This document shows, piece after piece, positions 54,657 to 56,604 of a stretch of 56,604 bases of DNA. This stretch comes from Phycisphaerae bacterium. GTDB lineage: Bacteria; Planctomycetota; Phycisphaerae; Phycisphaerales; UBA1924. Every line of letters starts with the position of its first letter. Within the stretch, counting starts at the first letter, position 1. The position numbers and the translations under genes are program-made. Location: the NCBI GenBank assembly GCA_030429485.1, contig JAUIFD010000003.1, forward strand, positions 1-56,604, given 5' to 3'. The notes beneath the pieces were generated by a model. That model was given only the letters and a program-made list of their open reading frames with translations, ran no database searches and was not told where the DNA came from.

Positions 54657-55280
54657 CTACAGCTTGTCAACCACGTGCTGGGCGGCGTCGAGGGCGACGC
54701 TGAGGTCCACGGCGACCACGGCGCCGGCGTTGGTCAGGTGAGTCAAGGACTCACTGCCGCGGACGATAACTTCGCGCTCCAACGAGACGACCAGCTGAGG
54801 CCTGCCCTTCATGCGGCGCACCTCATCGAGCATCTCGCCGATGTCCCACCGGGCGGCGACCTCGCACACGAGCTCGGGCGCATGAAGCCGGCGGTGGATG
54901 TCCGACAGCACGGCCCACAGGAGCGCCGGCCCCAGGACCTTGTCGAGGCCGTGGACGCTGGCGTCGACGGCGCGCACGCCGCCCGCATAGAAAGGTCGTT
55001 CGCGGATGGCGAGCTCGGCCGCGTGCCGGTTGATCGGGTTCGGGATGTCGATCAACAGCGAGTTGATCCGCTTCTCCCACTCTTCTGCAGCGATCTCAGC
55101 AAACAGCGGCTGAAGGGCCTCCCGCAACCAAGTCGCTTTGTGCCCAGGCCCCCCGCGCGCGTCCGCCGGCGTCGCGATCTCACGCTCACGCCGTGCGCGC
55201 TCGAACCAGGAGCGGGACCGCCCGAAGAAGAGAGGCGGAAGCTCAGTGATGTCGAACCGGTCGCGTCTGAGTCGAAACAT
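54657..55280 (-). CDS. Hypothetical protein with coupled downstream genes
   Basis: 207 aa from ATG 55280 (GTG 55286 is 6 bp upstream); AAGG is 7 bp before the ATG. Predicted cytoplasmic, alpha/beta: MFRLRRDRFDITELPPLFFGRSRSWFERARRER at the start. RINSLLIDIPNPINRHAAELAIRERPFYAGGVRAVDASVHGLDKVLGPALLWAVLSDI is in the middle, and LTHLTNAGAVVAVDLSVALDAAQHVV at the end. No recognised domain. It is the first gene of the hypothetical minus-strand set, reading away from the integrase genes across a shared operator-like region. Confidence 0.6.
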   Translation of the reverse strand: MFRLRRDRFDITELPPLFFGRSRSWFERARREREIATPADARGGPGHKATWLREALQPLFAEIAAEEWEKRINSLLIDIPNPINRHAAELAIRERPFYAGGVRAVDASVHGLDKVLGPALLWAVLSDIHRRLHAPELVCEVAARWDIGEMLDEVRRMKGRPQLVVSLEREVIVRGSESLTHLTNAGAVVAVDLSVALDAAQHVVDKL

Positions 55281-55304
55281 AGGCACACCTTGACGTCTGC
55301 CGAC

Positions 55305-55326
55305 TGACTTGTCAAATGACTTGTCA
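55305..55326. promoter_or_regulatory. Paired TGACTTGTCA palindromic direct repeat (operator-like)
   Basis: TGACTTGTCA at 55305-55314 and again at 55317-55326, 12-bp period; each unit is itself a dyad (TGAC-TT-GTCA). It lies in the 57-bp gap between the divergent hypothetical gene (start 55280) and the TTG-start ORF (55338). A dimeric regulator of both directions is inferred. Confidence 0.5.
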
Positions 55327-55337
55327 GGAGCAGTTCC

Positions 55338-55745
55338 TTGCGAAGCACCACCACTTTTTCACGGCGGCTGACGAAGCCGAGCCCCTTCGGCGCCCCGACG
55401 TGCCTGCCGATCGCGGCGCGGGAGGTGGCGACCTTCCGCGAGCATGTGTCGGGGGCGAGACCGAAGTGCAGTTCGTTGGCAGAGGGCTCGCCTACTGACT
55501 ACGCCTGGTGCTCGGTCGCCATCGGGGAAACCAAAGATCCGCAGCGTTGCGTGATGTCGCGGGTCCGAGCCAGCGCCCTGATCCACCAAGCAGGCAAGAA
55601 GTCGCTCACACCGATCGCGGCCGACGCCGATCCGCAGAAGCTCGACGAGGTTGTTGGCGAGCGCGACGACGCGGCGGCGCATATCCGCGACAGCGAGTTG
55701 ATCGAAGCCCGCGGCGTCCAGCTCCAGGGCGGTGAGCCAGGCTGA
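55338..55745 (+). CDS. Hypothetical protein upstream of the HTH gene
   Basis: 135 aa, TTG start with AGGAG 8 bp upstream. Its stop overlaps the next ATG (TGATG at 55743-55747), which is the main support. The C-terminal half (VRASALIHQAGKKSLTPIAADADPQKLDEVVGERDDAAAHIRDSELIEARGVQ) is hydrophilic and looks coding, the first 60 residues less so. No domain recognised. Confidence 0.4.
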   Translation: MRSTTTFSRRLTKPSPFGAPTCLPIAAREVATFREHVSGARPKCSSLAEGSPTDYAWCSVAIGETKDPQRCVMSRVRASALIHQAGKKSLTPIAADADPQKLDEVVGERDDAAAHIRDSELIEARGVQLQGGEPG

Positions 55746-56248
55746 TGGTGTGGCTTGGGTACAAGCGGCTCGCCGAGTACCTCGGCGGCGAGTGGACGGT
55801 GGAGGCACTACGCATGCAGGTGTCGCGCGGCCAACTGACACCGACAGCCTTCCACTGCGGCCACCCCCTCTTTCACCCAGACGACGTCGACCGCCAACTC
55901 GGCTACGATCGTGGGCGCTCTGTGGCGTCCACTTTCAATGGGGGAATCCCTGATGAAGATGGGCACCAAAACGAGGACGCCGGGTCTCTGGGAGACGCCG
56001 GCGGGCCACGCCCTTCGGGTGAAGGTCAAACGCGGCTCTCTGACAATCGAACGAGCGAGAAACCTCCCCGGCACGACGCTGGAGGAGGCAATGGCGGAAC
56101 TCGCCCGACTCAGGGCAGAGGTGGTCGACGAGGCCGAGCGGCGTTCCCGCGGCGAAGCGGAGAGGACCGTCACGGTCTTCGCGCGGCGCTGGTTCAAGGT
56201 CTTGGGACAGCGAGTGACGAGGGGGGCGATCGCGATGAGCACGGCTGA
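55745..56248 (+). CDS. HTH (excisionase-like) protein; 3' part doubtful
   Basis: The first about 70 residues look genuine: MVWLGYKRLAEYLGGEWTVEALRMQVSRGQLTPTAFHCGHPLFHPDDVDRQLGY. This is a MerR/excisionase-type winged helix of the kind that directs integrases. From about residue 70 the frame runs out of phase over the integrase gene and becomes low-complexity Gly/Arg/Asp, so the real protein may be shorter through a lost stop or frameshift. It starts by coupling to the preceding ORF. Confidence 0.5.
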   Translation: MVWLGYKRLAEYLGGEWTVEALRMQVSRGQLTPTAFHCGHPLFHPDDVDRQLGYDRGRSVASTFNGGIPDEDGHQNEDAGSLGDAGGPRPSGEGQTRLSDNRTSEKPPRHDAGGGNGGTRPTQGRGGRRGRAAFPRRSGEDRHGLRAALVQGLGTASDEGGDRDEHG

Positions 56249-56604
56249 GGAGTACCTCCGAAAGATGGAGACGCACTTCCTGCCCTACTTCGGCGGGATG
56301 GAGATCGACGAACTCAAGCCGTCGATGTTCTCGGACTGGCTGGTCTGGCTGTCAGAGCAGCGGCGGCCAGCGACGCGCGCGGGCCGCAACGGGTCGAGCT
56401 ATGCGCAGGAGCCCACGCCCTACAAACGACGGTCCCTCGAGTACGCGTGGGGGACCGCCAAGACTTTCCTCGACTGGGTTGCTGACGCCGAGGATTTCCA
56501 CCGCCACCCGATGGGCCGCGTCCGATTCGACATCCCGGCTGAGGATGTCGTGGCCAAGGATACGTTGACGCCCGCCGAAGCGATTGCTTTGGTCGACGTC
56601 GCGG
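55953..56604 (+). CDS. Tyrosine recombinase/integrase, partial at window edge
   Basis: Open to the end of the window (217 codons seen; ATG 55938 in frame is an alternative start). An N-terminal arm-type segment (GLWETPAGHALRVKVKRGS), a helix (TLEEAMAELARLRAEVVDEAERRS), then a SAM-like core-binding domain: VTVFARRWFKVLGQ...STAEEYLRKMETHFLPYFGGMEIDEL...SMFSDWLVWLSEQ...SLEYAWGTAKTFLDWVADAE...HPMGRV. The text then enters the catalytic domain (TLTPAEAIALVDVA). The RHRY catalytic residues lie beyond the window. It is probably the integrase of an integrative element, next to its own HTH gene. Confidence 0.8.
   Translation, partial: MKMGTKTRTPGLWETPAGHALRVKVKRGSLTIERARNLPGTTLEEAMAELARLRAEVVDEAERRSRGEAERTVTVFARRWFKVLGQRVTRGAIAMSTAEEYLRKMETHFLPYFGGMEIDELKPSMFSDWLVWLSEQRRPATRAGRNGSSYAQEPTPYKRRSLEYAWGTAKTFLDWVADAEDFHRHPMGRVRFDIPAEDVVAKDTLTPAEAIALVDVA

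Overview
The window is GC-rich DNA, about two thirds G+C by eye. It is packed with ATGA-type overlapping operons and looks like the chromosome, or a large genomic island, of a myxobacterium (Myxococcota, Polyangia-like). The clues are proteins with a C-terminal helix plus arginine tail (MYXO-CTERM-like), Cys-rich ECDDGN (DUF4215) repeats, a myxobacterial LPMO-like copper-protein family, many outer-membrane-type lipoproteins and multiheme cytochromes. No rRNA, tRNA, CRISPR array or IS element was found. The right edge opens a tyrosine recombinase gene that runs out of the window, so the metal genes may lie beside or inside an integrative element.

Layout. (1) 1-6953 (+): a czcN-I-C-B-A set for Zn/Co/Cd-type efflux; czcB carries an in-frame TAA. 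(2) 15848-6843 (-): a BlaI-type repressor and M56 metalloprotease head an operon with TolC, His-rich adaptor, HME-RND pump, DmeF-type CDF exporter and a DUF1232 protein. Two AAACCG-N9-CGGTTT palindromes are candidate repressor sites. (3) 16303-16968 (+): an orphan lipoprotein. (4) 23422-17073 (-): a CopA-type P-ATPase followed by a Met/His lipoprotein, a 42-aa membrane protein, DUF2933, an ICMT-like protein, a universal stress protein, a beta-CASP RNase and an AAA ATPase. (5) 23707-28328 (+): two FtsX-type permeases, an ABC ATPase fused to a metal-binding YHS domain, and a multicopper oxidase. (6) 28958-28344 (-): a SAM methyltransferase. (7) 29176-35543 (+): a propeller-thioredoxin fusion, a DUF3347 lipoprotein, an LPMO-like His-brace protein, a DUF4215 protein, a second multicopper oxidase and a cytochrome c. 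(8) 53090-35593 (-): a ten-gene run with TolC, CusB carrying five metal-binding motifs, CusA with an EF-hand insertion, histidine kinase, sigma-54 activator, antiporter, hydrolase, triheme and pentaheme cytochromes, and a frameshifted third multicopper oxidase. (9) 53237-56604: poorly conserved genes, then an HTH gene and integrase.

How it works together. Regions 3, 4, 5, 7 and 8 each start with a good -24/-12 (sigma-54) promoter 13 to 40 bp before the first codon. Three of them share a 20-bp dyad-like upstream element 60-65 bp before the -24 GG. The only sigma-54 activator in the window is the NtrC-type regulator inside region 8. I infer one two-component, sigma-54-driven copper regulon. It would combine export from the cytoplasm (CopA, perhaps the ABC-YHS system), trans-envelope export (CusCBA), periplasmic oxidation (multicopper oxidases and cytochromes) and periplasmic copper handling (DUF3347, DUF2933, LPMO-like and propeller-Trx proteins). 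The czc and BlaI-controlled pumps would form a separate metal tier. Function assignments come from motifs and remembered family features; no database search was run.
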